A stretch of DNA of 64,000 nt from Candidatus Omnitrophota bacterium. GTDB lineage: Bacteria; Hinthialibacterota; Hinthialibacteria; Hinthialibacterales; Hinthialibacteraceae. A program made the translations under genes and the position numbers. Below are positions 7,362 through 16,305 of the stretch, in pieces. The notes under the pieces were generated by a model. The model was not told the origin of the DNA. It searched no databases and was given only the letters and a program-made list of their open reading frames with translations. The stretch's first letter is position 1; every line of letters starts with the position of its first letter. The stretch lies in NCBI GenBank assembly GCA_013177805.1, contig JABLXU010000010.1, forward strand, positions 54,018 through 118,017, given 5' to 3'.

Positions 7362-8741
7362 ATGAGTTTTTCCGTGACTCGCTTGGATTGGGAATCTCTG
7401 CGTTGGTCCATCCAAAACGCCCAGCCTATCCGGCAGCGCGGTTACGTGGATGAACTGGTCGGAGTGGTCATTCTTTCCAAAGGACCGGGGGGGGCCATCG
7501 GCGACCTGGTGCATATTCTCCCCTCCGACGACCGCCCTCCTATTCCCGCGGAAATCGTGGGGTTCCGGTCGGGCCGGGTCATTCTGATGGCCTTCGGCGA
7601 AATGACCGGCATCCGGCCGGGCTGCGAAGTGGTCTCCACCGGCAGGCCCATGTATATCAAGTGCGGCGAAGATTTGCTCGGGCGCATTCTGGATGGGCTG
7701 GGCAACCCGAGCGACGGCAAGACGCCGCCCAAAACCAATACCCTGCGCTCGATCTACAACCGCCCGCCTGATGCCATTACCCGCCGGCGGATTCAAGAAC
7801 CGTTGACAACGGGCATCAAAGTGATCGACGCGTTTCTCACCTGGGGGAAGGGCCAGCGCATCGGCGTGTTTTCGGGCAGCGGTGTCGGGAAAAGCACGCT
7901 GATGGGCATGATCGCCCGTTCCTCGGGGGCGGAAGTGAACGTCATCGCTCTTATCGGCGAACGGGGCCGCGAAGTGCGCGAGTTCATCGAAAAAGACCTC
8001 GGCGAAGACGGTCTCGCCCGCAGTGTCCTGGTCGTGGCCACCAGCGACAACCCGCCTCTCCTGCGGGTGAAAGGCGCGCTCGCCGCCATGACCATCGCCG
8101 AGTATTTCCGGGATCTGGGGAAAGATGTCCTTTTCATGATGGACTCCGTCACCCGTATGGCTCTCTCCCAGCGGGAAGTCGGGCTCGCGGCAGGCGAACC
8201 CCCCACCACCCGGGGATATACGCCTTCAGTCTTTTCCTTGCTGCCCGCCTTCCTGGAGCGGGCCGGCACCACACCCGGGCGGGGAACCATCACCGCCCTG
8301 TTCACCGTGCTGGTCGAGGGAGACGACATGAACGAGCCCATCGCCGACGCCGTGCGGGGCATCCTCGACGGACATATCGTCCTCAGCCGGCAACTCGCGC
8401 ATCAAAGCCATTATCCTTCCGTGGACATTTTGCAAAGCATCAGCCGCGTGATGGTCGATATCGTCCCCGAGGAACAACTCCTGGCCGCCCGCCGCCTGTG
8501 TGAAGTCACCTCCACCTACCGCAACGCCGAAGACCTGATCAACATTGGCGCGTACCAGCGGGGCAGCAACGCCGAAATCGATCTGGCGATCGAAATGATC
8601 CCCACGATCAACGCCTTTCTGAAACAAGGCATCCGCGAGGCGGTTCCCTTTGAAGACTCCATCCGCCAAATGATCGACATCGCCAATCAGTCGGCTCCCC
8701 GCAAGGCCGCCGGTCCCGCGCGTAGTGGAGGCTTGAAATGA
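7362..8741 (+). CDS. fliI: Flagellum-specific export ATPase FliI
   Basis: ATPase that energises unfolding and export of flagellar proteins. The 459 residues follow the F1-beta-like plan: N-terminal barrel (about 1-90), Walker A (GSGVGKST, about 170), Walker B region (DVLFMMDSVTRMALSQREV) and the type III ATPase signature GEPPTTRGYTPSVFSLLP. Length and motifs leave little doubt. Its stop overlaps the start of the next gene by four bases (ATGA at 8738-8741), so translation is coupled to fliJ. Confidence 0.97.
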   Translation: MSFSVTRLDWESLRWSIQNAQPIRQRGYVDELVGVVILSKGPGGAIGDLVHILPSDDRPPIPAEIVGFRSGRVILMAFGEMTGIRPGCEVVSTGRPMYIKCGEDLLGRILDGLGNPSDGKTPPKTNTLRSIYNRPPDAITRRRIQEPLTTGIKVIDAFLTWGKGQRIGVFSGSGVGKSTLMGMIARSSGAEVNVIALIGERGREVREFIEKDLGEDGLARSVLVVATSDNPPLLRVKGALAAMTIAEYFRDLGKDVLFMMDSVTRMALSQREVGLAAGEPPTTRGYTPSVFSLLPAFLERAGTTPGRGTITALFTVLVEGDDMNEPIADAVRGILDGHIVLSRQLAHQSHYPSVDILQSISRVMVDIVPEEQLLAARRLCEVTSTYRNAEDLINIGAYQRGSNAEIDLAIEMIPTINAFLKQGIREAVPFEDSIRQMIDIANQSAPRKAAGPARSGGLK

Positions 8742-9997
8742 AAGCGTTTCGTTTCCGGCTTGATCCGGTCATCCGTTTGAAGGAGTATCAAATCGAGCAA
8801 CTGGAAGACGAAATCGGGCGGATCGAGCGGCTTATGCAACAATTAACGCGCGAAATCGAAGCCGGCCGTCAGGCCGTTCAGGAGCTCCGCCGTCATTTGC
8901 TGGATGAAGTGGAGGACCGGAATCTGGTCCAGGCTCACCGCGCGTTGGACCTTTTCCGGGCGTACACCGGCCGGATGGAACGGCAGAAACAAGAGCAAAT
9001 CGAACGCCTGCGCGCGGAGCAAGACACCCTGCGGCGGCGCCTGATCGAATTGCACCGGCAAGAGAAAATCCTCGATCATCTCAAGGAACGCCGCCGGGCC
9101 GAATGGCTGGCCGGGGAACGCCGGGAGGAGGCCGCCTTTATGGATGAGATCGGCACCCAAAAATTCGCCCGCCGCCGCGAGGAACACGGAGGAGTGTTGC
9201 TCTATTTGATCGTACCTCTCGCTTTGGCTGCCACCGTCATTGGCATCGGCCTGTTCACCGGCGTCGTGGATCAGAACGTGTGGCGGAACCTCCCTTATAT
9301 TAAAAAGGCAGAACAGACCGCCACGGAAACGGCCGCTCCGTCACCCGCCTCCACGCCCGCCGGCGAATCCCTGACCGTGGAGCAGATGATCGGCAGCCTC
9401 GATACCCCCATGCCCGAACTGCTCAAAAATATCGCGGAGGTCCGCGAATCCCTCCGCCAGTGGGAGCAGCAATTGACCGAGCGCGAACGCGATCTCACCC
9501 GGCGCGAAGCCTTGATCGATGAGAAAGAAGCCGCTTTGGCTGAACTGACGAAACAAGCCTCCGACTACCTGAATTCACTCCGGGAATTGAAACGCGAACG
9601 CGATGAGCGGGAAAAAAGCGAGTTGACCAAGCGCGAAGAAGATCTCGCCAAGGCCTTGTCCGGCGCCAAGGCCAAGGAAATCGCGCCGGTCCTGACCAAT
9701 CTCTACCAAGCCGCCGGCGAGACCGATCCGGCGAAAGTCCGCGAAAACCAACGGCTGGTTCTGCGCATTCTCCACCGCTATACCGGGCGGGCGCTGCAGG
9801 AAATGTTCAGCGCTTTGGGGAAAACCGATAAACCAACCGCCGCGCGAATCATCGCCGATTACGCCAACGTGTCCACCGCCGAACTGTACGGCCTCGAACC
9901 TACTCCAACTCCGGCCGGACCAATCCTGCCCCCGCCGGCCGCGGTGGAAGAAACTCCTTCCGGAGAGACCGGTACATCTCCACCTGCCGGGGGATGA
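8738..9997 (+). CDS. fliJ: FliJ fused to a MotE-like membrane/periplasmic segment
   Basis: A 419-residue protein made of two parts. Residues 1-150 are a highly charged coiled coil of normal FliJ length, opening with FRLDPVIRLKEYQ as in FliJ, the export-ATPase central stalk and chaperone escort. A membrane span follows (about 152-174, VLLYLIVPLALAATVIGIG), then a periplasmic Pro/Thr linker, a second coiled coil (about 226-305) and a small helical domain (about 305-385) resembling MotE/MgtE-N proteins, which stabilise motor parts. Elsewhere fliJ and a MotE-type gene (ylxF in Bacillus) are neighbours; here one frame joins them. The reading frame has no stop or frameshift between the parts. The last 98 bases overlap the end of a convergent glycosyltransferase gene. 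Confidence 0.85.
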   Translation: MKAFRFRLDPVIRLKEYQIEQLEDEIGRIERLMQQLTREIEAGRQAVQELRRHLLDEVEDRNLVQAHRALDLFRAYTGRMERQKQEQIERLRAEQDTLRRRLIELHRQEKILDHLKERRRAEWLAGERREEAAFMDEIGTQKFARRREEHGGVLLYLIVPLALAATVIGIGLFTGVVDQNVWRNLPYIKKAEQTATETAAPSPASTPAGESLTVEQMIGSLDTPMPELLKNIAEVRESLRQWEQQLTERERDLTRREALIDEKEAALAELTKQASDYLNSLRELKRERDEREKSELTKREEDLAKALSGAKAKEIAPVLTNLYQAAGETDPAKVRENQRLVLRILHRYTGRALQEMFSALGKTDKPTAARIIADYANVSTAELYGLEPTPTPAGPILPPPAAVEETPSGETGTSPPAGG

Positions 9998-11138
9998 TCT
10001 TGTCCCAATCATACCGGTCTTCCACCAGCGCCCGGGCGTTGGCGCTCAAATGCTCCCACTTCCAAGGATTGCGGAGCAAATCGACGACCGACCGCGCGAA
10101 TCCAGCCGGATCATCTTCCACCCGCAAATGCTTGCCCGCTTCCACGTCCAGGCCTTCGCAGCCGATGGACGTGCTGACGATCGGACGCCCCGACGCCATC
10201 GCCTCGAGGATCTTCAACCGGATACCCCCGCCCAGCGTCAACGGCACGATGTAAATCCATGCCCGCCACAGGTATTCCGCGATACGTTCCACCCGCCCCG
10301 TGACATGCACGCCCTCCCGCCCGTCCCATGCGCGGATCGAGGAGGGCGGATCCGCGCCGACGATCCAGCATTCCGCGTTGCCGGCCTGCTGCCGTACCAA
10401 CGGCCAAATGGCTTGTAAAAACCACCCGATGCCGATCGCGTTGGGATAATAGGACATTGTGCCGCTGAACAACACCGCCGGGGGATTCGGGGGAAGATTC
10501 AAGAGAGGATAGGCCTCAAGATCCACACCGGCGCGCTGATGCGTGACCGGCAGCGTGGGATCCTGCGAAAGCAAAAAGTCCCGGTCCAGCGGCGAAATGG
10601 TCAGCACCCGGTCAAACTTGCGGCAAGCCTCGAGTTCAAACCGCCGCGTGCGCAAGCCTTCCAAGCGTGCGGCCATCCGCACCAGGGGGCCTTCCGCGCG
10701 CTGCCCGTACCGGAGCAGCAGGTTGCCTTCCACGTTTTCCTTGTAATGGATTTTGAGGCACGGCTCCCGGCCGGTGACATACGGCGTAGTGTAGAAATTT
10801 TGCGCGTGAATCACGTCCACGGGATCGCGGGTTTGCCACCGCCGGAGATACCCCGCCAGGTGTGGATTCCAAAACCGGTGCGCTTTGTACGGCCAGGCTG
10901 AAACCAGGGATCGCGCCAACGGCCGCTTGTCCCATTTGCCATGGGCGGGAAAGGCGGCCACCTCCTCCACGTATTTTTTCACTTCCTCTAACGCGGGCAA
11001 CTCGGAAGGATGATGATACAGACACGCCACCCGCACGGAACATTCCGCAGCGAACCGTTTGACCGTGTTCCAGGTGACGATCCGCCCTCCACTGTGCGGC
11101 GGGAAGGGAATTTGGGGAAGCACAAAAAGCACCTTCAT
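9900..11138 (-). CDS. Glycosyltransferase, GT-B fold, group 1
   Basis: 412 residues of a GT-B sugar transferase. The N-terminal Rossmann half starts MKVLFVLPQIPFPPHSGG, a typical nucleotide-sugar GT opening; the C-terminal half has AVLFSGTMSYYPNAIGI and the GT1/GT4-type donor site (about 315-350), with GGGIRLKILEAMASGRPIVS. It resembles transferases of exopolysaccharide or O-antigen pathways. It stands alone on the minus strand, convergent with the flagellar operon, and its C-terminal tail (PRPAGAGLVRPELE) is encoded inside the end of the fliJ fusion gene. Acceptor and sugar cannot be told. It could glycosylate surface polysaccharide or a protein. Confidence 0.88.
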   Translation of the reverse strand: MKVLFVLPQIPFPPHSGGRIVTWNTVKRFAAECSVRVACLYHHPSELPALEEVKKYVEEVAAFPAHGKWDKRPLARSLVSAWPYKAHRFWNPHLAGYLRRWQTRDPVDVIHAQNFYTTPYVTGREPCLKIHYKENVEGNLLLRYGQRAEGPLVRMAARLEGLRTRRFELEACRKFDRVLTISPLDRDFLLSQDPTLPVTHQRAGVDLEAYPLLNLPPNPPAVLFSGTMSYYPNAIGIGWFLQAIWPLVRQQAGNAECWIVGADPPSSIRAWDGREGVHVTGRVERIAEYLWRAWIYIVPLTLGGGIRLKILEAMASGRPIVSTSIGCEGLDVEAGKHLRVEDDPAGFARSVVDLLRNPWKWEHLSANARALVEDRYDWDKIIPRQVEMYRSLRKEFLPPRPAGAGLVRPELE

Positions 11139-11195
11139 GCCCGCCCCTCCCCGATAGATACCAGTTTTGGCCTGTAGACGCCTCCCCTGGGCTGG

Positions 11196-12437
11196 TTACA
11201 CGACATGGCTGACCAGCGAGAGGCAGTCAAGCGCGGTTTTGCGGACCGATTCGATTTTTTCGCGTTCATTGAATTCCGGATGGATGTAGGGATTGCGGAT
11301 ATGTTGCAACAAAATCAGCTGGCTGGCCAGCCGCGTGGTCTGATCGTCGGTCAGGCCTTTGATCCCTAAGGGATTTTGTATTTCCACCGGGCCGGATTTA
11401 TTGATGAAACTGTGATTCCGCCCCCAACAAAAGAGGATCACGCCCAGGGCCTTCAATCCATCCGGTTTGTATTTCGAGCCATGTTGCAGGATGCGCTCCA
11501 ACACTTGGCGGGTGATGTCCGAGTTGAGTTCCAACGCGTGGTGCTGCACTTGGCGGATGAGGTATTGATTGAAAAAAAGATCGAGGTTGCCCAGGGAGGT
11601 ATCGTATAACTGACAGGCCAGCGCCTTGACCCGTTCTTCGGTTAAAAGGCGGCTGACCTTGCGGCCGACGCGCAGTTTCACTTCGTTTTCCACGGCGAAC
11701 GAATATGAAAAGCTGACATTGCGCGCCACCGAGAGGGTGGCCGCCGAGCCGGATTGTTGCATGCTTTCGGCCACCGCCAGCATCGTCCGGGTCTCCGCGT
11801 CGAGACGGGAGATCCCGGGCAGGTCCTTTTCCAAGGAAGCAGGGACGGCGATGGCATCCAATCCCAGGCGCAGGTTTTTCGCTCGCGCCTGGCTGCGGTC
11901 CAGACGGTCCGCCAAATCGTAGATTTCGCCCTTGAGCCCTGCATCCAAGTCATCATCGCGCAGCAGGTCTTCCAACTCCTGCCGCAGGGCGTCAATCTCT
12001 GCCGTGTCCTGGGCCAAGGCTTCATCAACCCGGTTGCGCAGGGCCTCGATCCGCTCCAACAGCTCGAAAAGGTGTTCCAGGCGTTGATAAAACGTGCTGA
12101 TTTCGGCGTCGATGCGCGACTTGCTGAGCACGAAGGTCGCGCCATACTGCCGCGCCAGCGCCCCTTCGTCAAACGTCCCCACCGCGGAAATCATGACCAC
12201 CGGCAGCCGCGGATGCAGCCGCTTCAACTCCCGGATGAACAACAATCCTTCGTCATGAGTGCGCATGTCGAGATCGGTAATGACCACGTGCGGCCCGCCG
12301 GTGTGGATCTTCTCCATGCCTTCGGCCGAGTCTTCCGCCTCGATGACCTGGTAACCCGCCAGGGTCAGATTGCGGGCCGCCGCCGCCCGGTATTGCGGAT
12401 TGTCATCCACCAACAGGATCCGTCTTTCCCGCGTCAT
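11196..12437 (-). CDS. Response regulator with C-terminal HEPN-like domain
   Basis: A 413-residue protein. Residues 5-115 form a receiver domain with the acidic pair at 11-12, phospho-acceptor Asp55 (VVITDLDM), Ser84 and Lys106. A charged helical linker (about 120-200) leads to a helical C-terminal half that is not a DNA-binding, HD-GYP or GGDEF output. Near its end is RNPYIH (Arg381-His386), which fits the R-N-x3-H active-site pattern of HEPN ribonucleases. An upstream in-frame start (12509) exists, but AAGGG lies eight bases before the ATG at 12437, so that start is preferred. No histidine kinase gene adjoins it. If the motif is functional, phosphorylation may control an RNase; otherwise it is a degenerate or structural HEPN fold. 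Confidence 0.75.
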   Translation of the reverse strand: MTRERRILLVDDNPQYRAAAARNLTLAGYQVIEAEDSAEGMEKIHTGGPHVVITDLDMRTHDEGLLFIRELKRLHPRLPVVMISAVGTFDEGALARQYGATFVLSKSRIDAEISTFYQRLEHLFELLERIEALRNRVDEALAQDTAEIDALRQELEDLLRDDDLDAGLKGEIYDLADRLDRSQARAKNLRLGLDAIAVPASLEKDLPGISRLDAETRTMLAVAESMQQSGSAATLSVARNVSFSYSFAVENEVKLRVGRKVSRLLTEERVKALACQLYDTSLGNLDLFFNQYLIRQVQHHALELNSDITRQVLERILQHGSKYKPDGLKALGVILFCWGRNHSFINKSGPVEIQNPLGIKGLTDDQTTRLASQLILLQHIRNPYIHPEFNEREKIESVRKTALDCLSLVSHVV

Positions 12438-12770
12438 GCCCATTTTCCCTTGTGTCCCCTTGGTTTCTTGAAGCAATGCCACCTTGGCCCGGCCCAGCGA
12501 AACCGCCACCGGGAACCTTTCATATTTTCCAATACTGTTCCCGTTCCCTGGAAGCAGGCCAGGGAGAGAGACCTTTGGTTTTTCAGAAATCCTAAGATTC
12601 CTGCATTCCGAAAATTCAACCGAACCGATTACTCTTCCTTCTCGCCTTCCTCGCCCTTGGGTGAGGGCCGGGGTGAGGATTTAACCTGTTTCCGCGTCAG
12701 AGAGAACCGGAAATATCCATTTTTTTATTATAAATCCTGCGGGATGGGATGCAGGGGACTTCGGGCCACC
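12438..12770. other. Intergenic region between argS and the HEPN-type regulator
   Basis: 333 bases without a gene. It holds a degenerate copy of dispersed repeat family A near 12640-12680 (CCTTCCTCGCCCTTGGGTGA). The upstream control region of the regulator (minus strand) lies at its left end. Nothing else recognised. Confidence 0.5.
12640..12680. repeat. Dispersed palindromic repeat, family A (degenerate)
   Basis: Sequence runs TCGCCTTCCTCGCCC then TTGGGTGAGGGCCGGGGTGAGG; it keeps the tail GGCC-GGGGTGAGG of the family. Intergenic. Confidence 0.6.
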
Positions 12771-14432
12771 TTACATGCGCTCCGGCGCGTTCACCTTCAG
12801 CAGCCCCAATCCGTTGCGCATGACTTGCCGGACAGCCAGCACCAAATGAAAGCGGCTGAGGCTGCCAACCGGATCTTCCTGATCCAGCACGCGCTGAACC
12901 TGGTAATAGGTGTGGAAGGTTTTCGCTAAATCTTCCAGGAACGTGGGGACCAGGCTCGATTCCTGGCGTTCGGCCGCGTCCATGATGACCAAGGGGTAAT
13001 AGAACAGCTTGAGCAGCAAGGACCGTTCGCGCCCGCCGGCCAGCGGCGCAGGATCGAAATCGAACGCGGGCGATTCCTGAATGCCCCGTTCCCGCGCCTT
13101 GGTCTCGATGCTGCACGCGCGGGCATGAACATATTGCAGATAATAAACGGGATTGTCCATGGATTGTTGCTTGGCGAGGTCCCAGTCGAACACCATCTGG
13201 GCCTTGTAACTGCGCTGCGCGAAGAAATACCGGGTAACATCCGCTCCCAACTCCTGGACCATCTCGGCTAAGGTCATGAATTGCCCCTCGCGGGTGGAGA
13301 GTTTGATCTTCTCCCCGCCGCGCTCGATGCTGACCATCTGATTCAACAGGTACACCAGTTTAGACAGATCGTACCCGAAAATACGCATCGCGATCTTGAC
13401 CCGCTCCACCTGGTTGTGGTGATCGTGCCCCATCACGTTGACCAGCAGATCGAAGCCCCGCTCGTACTTGCCGCAATGATAGGCGATGTCGGGGGTGACA
13501 TAGGTAGGTTCGCCGTCGTTCTTGACCAGCACGCGGTCTTTCTCGTCTCCGTACTGGCTCGACCGCAGCCACAGCGCGCCGTCCTGCTCATACGTGGCCC
13601 CCTTCTCCTCCAGTTGTTTCAGGATTTTCCGCACCGCGCCGGACGTGTGCAGGGTGCGCTCGCTGAAGGTGGTGTCGAACTTCACCCGCAGCATCCGCAG
13701 ATCGTCCATGATGATGTTCATCAGCACATCGGCGGCGAAGCGGGTGAACGGTTCCCACGATTCCTCGCGCAACAATGCGTCGCCCTGAGCGGTTTTGAGG
13801 GCGGCGGCGATGTAACGGATGTAATCGCCCTTGTACCCGTTTTCCGGGAACGGGCAGTCCACCCCGAACAGGTTCTTGTAACGCGCCTGGACCGAGCGGC
13901 CCAGCATCATCATCTGCACGCCCGCGTCGTTGTAGTAATATTCATGCGTTACTTCGTACCCCACCGCCGCGAGCATGGCCGCCGTGGTGTCGCCCACGAT
14001 GGCCCCGCGGATGTGGCCGACGTGCAACGGCCCAGTGGGATTGGCGCTCACGTACTCCACCAACGCCTTTTTCCCGGCGTACTTCCGGGACCGCCCATAG
14101 TTTTCCCTTTCGGTCAACACCCGCTTGAGCACTTCGAACAACACGCTGTTTTTTAGATGGATATTGATGAAACCCGGACCGGCCAAAACGGCCTTCTCGA
14201 CCAGTGGGCTTTTTTGCAGGGATTGGAGGAACTCCGCGGCCAGGTCACGCGGGGCTTTTTTCAGGGGTTTGGCCAGCAGCATGGCGGCGTTGGTGGTCAA
14301 ATCCCCGTGCTCCACCTCCCGGGTCGGGGTAAATACCAAGGATTCCTCTTGCGGCCCGCCGCCCTCCCCCGCCAGGCGCGACGCGGTTTCCCGCAGGATC
14401 TGATTGAGTTGCGGTACAATTTCAAAGTACAC
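12771..14432 (-). CDS. argS: Arginyl-tRNA synthetase ArgS
   Basis: Class I aminoacyl-tRNA synthetase charging tRNA-Arg. About 553 residues, normal for ArgS. N-terminal Add1 domain (about 1-90), the HIGH-type block ANPTGPLHVGHIRGA (about 108-122) in the Rossmann fold, and C-terminal anticodon-binding helices (DALR-like domain) from about 430. As in many ArgS the KMSKS signature is altered (GEKIKLSTREG). A TTG at 14441 opens the frame, but GGGAGG lies directly against it; the GTG at 14432 has the same Shine-Dalgarno at the right distance, so it is taken as the start. No operon partner. Identification is secure. Confidence 0.96.
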   Translation of the reverse strand: MYFEIVPQLNQILRETASRLAGEGGGPQEESLVFTPTREVEHGDLTTNAAMLLAKPLKKAPRDLAAEFLQSLQKSPLVEKAVLAGPGFINIHLKNSVLFEVLKRVLTERENYGRSRKYAGKKALVEYVSANPTGPLHVGHIRGAIVGDTTAAMLAAVGYEVTHEYYYNDAGVQMMMLGRSVQARYKNLFGVDCPFPENGYKGDYIRYIAAALKTAQGDALLREESWEPFTRFAADVLMNIIMDDLRMLRVKFDTTFSERTLHTSGAVRKILKQLEEKGATYEQDGALWLRSSQYGDEKDRVLVKNDGEPTYVTPDIAYHCGKYERGFDLLVNVMGHDHHNQVERVKIAMRIFGYDLSKLVYLLNQMVSIERGGEKIKLSTREGQFMTLAEMVQELGADVTRYFFAQRSYKAQMVFDWDLAKQQSMDNPVYYLQYVHARACSIETKARERGIQESPAFDFDPAPLAGGRERSLLLKLFYYPLVIMDAAERQESSLVPTFLEDLAKTFHTYYQVQRVLDQEDPVGSLSRFHLVLAVRQVMRNGLGLLKVNAPERM

Positions 14433-14611
14433 TCGGGTCAACCTCCCGTGAAGACAATTTCATACATCACACAACGGAATTTAATCTCTGAATGTGAAGC
14501 CAGGGAATAGCCGCACACTAGCGGCCCCGTTCCGGAGAACAAACGGAGTGGGAATGAGCCGGATCCTCCCCCCTTGTCAGGTTCCGAATAATCCAATGCT
14601 CCCGCGCGGCG

Positions 14612-15388
14612 CTAAGCCTTCAGTCCCGGATTCACGCCAAAGCCCCATTCGGCCAGGTAGCGCCGCATGATTTCGGGAGTCAAGGTTTGGCGTCCTTCCA
14701 TGGATGAATTCTTCAGATGCTGGAACAGGTCGATCCGGCTGAATTCTTGCAGGAAGGGGATGGAGAGTTCTGAGTAGCTCCAATGCCATGGTTCGTAGGC
14801 GAAACCGGTGCGTTGGGGATCGTTGGTGTAGACTTCATAGAAACCGTAGGTGGGAGCGTTGACCAGAAGCCATTGATACAAGGGGTGATAGATTCCCCCC
14901 GCCGCGAAATGCTCGGCCAACAAAGGATCGGCGGGACTAGGTTGGTTGCGGTCGATAATGTCCAAATCAGTCCCCCAGTGGTGGCGGGAACTGCCTGGAA
15001 TACTGGAATATTGTATGATTTTCCAGAGAATGTCGTGGGCCGGGAAACCCTGTTGGCGGAGTTGCCGGAATTTGCGGTTCCATATGGTGAGTTGGTGATC
15101 GAATCCCCGGAAACTGGAGACCGAATGCAATTGAAAACCGTCTTTTTTCGCGGCGTGGCGCATGGCTTCGAAAGCGTCCGCGGCGGATTGGCGCAGGTTG
15201 AATCCTTCGCCGAACAAGGGGGGCCTCCGGAGCCCGAGGAGCTCCAATTCCCGCGTATTTTCCTGGGCCGGGGGAGACGCTGGTTTTTTCGTTTGGATTT
15301 TTGTGTTTTTTTTCTGAGCCGCTCCAGCCGGATGCGCCAAAGTAACGGCCAGCACGCCGGTGCAGCAGAGAAAGCCTCGGCGGTTCAC
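14612..15388 (-). CDS. VanY-family D-alanyl-D-alanine carboxypeptidase, exported
   Basis: 258 residues. The N-terminus MNRRGFLCCTG followed by a hydrophobic stretch looks like a Tat-type signal peptide, with likely cleavage after PAGA. The LAS/VanY metallopeptidase motifs follow: SSFRGFDHQ (about 92-100), the zinc ligands in GSSRHHWGTDLD (about 132-143) and the catalytic ExxH in YEPWHWSYSE. These enzymes remove the terminal D-Ala from peptidoglycan peptides. It is not accompanied by vanRSHAX-like genes, so this is ordinary cell-wall trimming rather than glycopeptide resistance. A ferredoxin gene lies upstream on the same strand, separated by a terminator. Confidence 0.9.
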   Translation of the reverse strand: MNRRGFLCCTGVLAVTLAHPAGAAQKKNTKIQTKKPASPPAQENTRELELLGLRRPPLFGEGFNLRQSAADAFEAMRHAAKKDGFQLHSVSSFRGFDHQLTIWNRKFRQLRQQGFPAHDILWKIIQYSSIPGSSRHHWGTDLDIIDRNQPSPADPLLAEHFAAGGIYHPLYQWLLVNAPTYGFYEVYTNDPQRTGFAYEPWHWSYSELSIPFLQEFSRIDLFQHLKNSSMEGRQTLTPEIMRRYLAEWGFGVNPGLKA

Positions 15389-15441
15389 GATCGATAATTA
15401 CCCCTCACGGATTACCTGCATGTATTAAAACCAAAATCAGG

Positions 15442-15467
15442 CAGCCGGGCAAGGAAGTGCCCGGCTG
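15442..15467 (-). terminator. Rho-independent terminator of the ferredoxin gene
   Basis: Perfect ten-base stem (15442-15451 with 15458-15467) and a six-base loop; on the minus strand it is followed by a T-rich run. It sits about 60 bases beyond the ferredoxin stop and before the VanY start. Confidence 0.75.
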
Positions 15468-15527
15468 TCGAATAAGAAAGATTTGAACGCCATAGAATAG
15501 GAAGAAACACCTCGATAGATAGTGCGT

Positions 15528-15761
15528 TTATTCTCCATCGTCGCCGATTGATTCCGTGGGGCAGCCTTCCATCGCGTTTCGCATGTTTTCTTCTTCTTCG
15601 GCATTTTCCGGTTGCTTAAACACGACCGCGTGGTCTCCATCGTCGCTCTCCTTGATGTTGCCCGGGGCTTCATCCATGCAGACCATGCAGAAGGTGCAAC
15701 TCTTGTCAATATAATACTTGCCCGGCACGTTGTCTTCGAATTTGTTGGTTTTGTCCGCCAT
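15528..15761 (-). CDS. Small [4Fe-4S] ferredoxin
   Basis: 77 residues opening MADKTNKFEDNVPGKYYID. Three cysteines in CTFCMVC (about 22-28) and a fourth in GCPTES near the C-terminus give one [4Fe-4S] cluster of the single-cluster ferredoxin type; the insert EEEENMRNAMEGCP is typical of a verrucomicrobial-type family of small ferredoxins. It carries electrons for an unknown partner. An upstream start (15830) would add 23 residues with no homology; the ATG at 15761 has GAGG at a proper distance and is preferred. Transcribed alone, ending at the terminator at 15442-15467. Confidence 0.9.
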   Translation of the reverse strand: MADKTNKFEDNVPGKYYIDKSCTFCMVCMDEAPGNIKESDDGDHAVVFKQPENAEEEENMRNAMEGCPTESIGDDGE

Positions 15762-16305
15762 CGTTTTGAACCTCGCACTAAGATGATAGATTCCAGCGGA
15801 TCTTGCCGTAGATCTCGCAAACGTCGCCACGGCGTGGAGACCGCCACTATGCCTCAGTTTAAATGGCCCACTTAATTCGTCAAGTTATCGAATTGGATTG
15901 CTGGAAGGTTGGGCTCCCCCATGTGAAGCAAAGCGGCCGTGGAACGGTTTTCGTGAAAAGATCATCTTTCGTGACGATTTCATCCGGATCCAGGGATTGC
16001 GCATCGGTTGACGCGGTTGCAACGGAAAGATGGATTTCGCCTTATCCGGGTCACATTCACTCTACCCCCGAGAGAGCGAATGGTTAATCGTTACAATCCA
16101 TCCTCTTTTTATCACGAATGGTGCTGGGAGAAAGGAATGCAATATACAAGTGAACAGTTCGGGATTTTTCTTTCCCAGGCTTCCCTTTCCATGCCGGTCT
16201 TTCTCGCGGTAAGATGGTTTTGCGTTGGTTCGATTCAGTGGCCGGAAGGATGGTTCATCGAACGAAGGGACAAGGATGAAAAATCAGGATTGGAGAGGAT
16301 CGCTA
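15762..16305. other. Divergent intergenic region: ferredoxin / Gfo-Idh-MocA gene
   Basis: 544 bases between the start of the ferredoxin (minus) and the next gene (plus). No gene, repeat or known regulatory motif seen; presumably holds the promoters of both genes. Confidence 0.45.

Noticed and set aside
11754..12929. 391-codon frame antisense to the HEPN-type regulator
   Set aside because: The sense frame has a complete receiver domain. Antisense product is low-complexity-like and without a good Shine-Dalgarno.
13281..14156. Long open frame antisense to argS
   Set aside because: It runs against a clear, conserved ArgS frame with a Shine-Dalgarno; its translation has no recognised domain and looks like a mirror of GC-rich codons.
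14612..15388. Vancomycin resistance from the VanY-type peptidase
   Set aside because: No vanHAX or vanRS-type genes nearby; such carboxypeptidases are common housekeeping enzymes.
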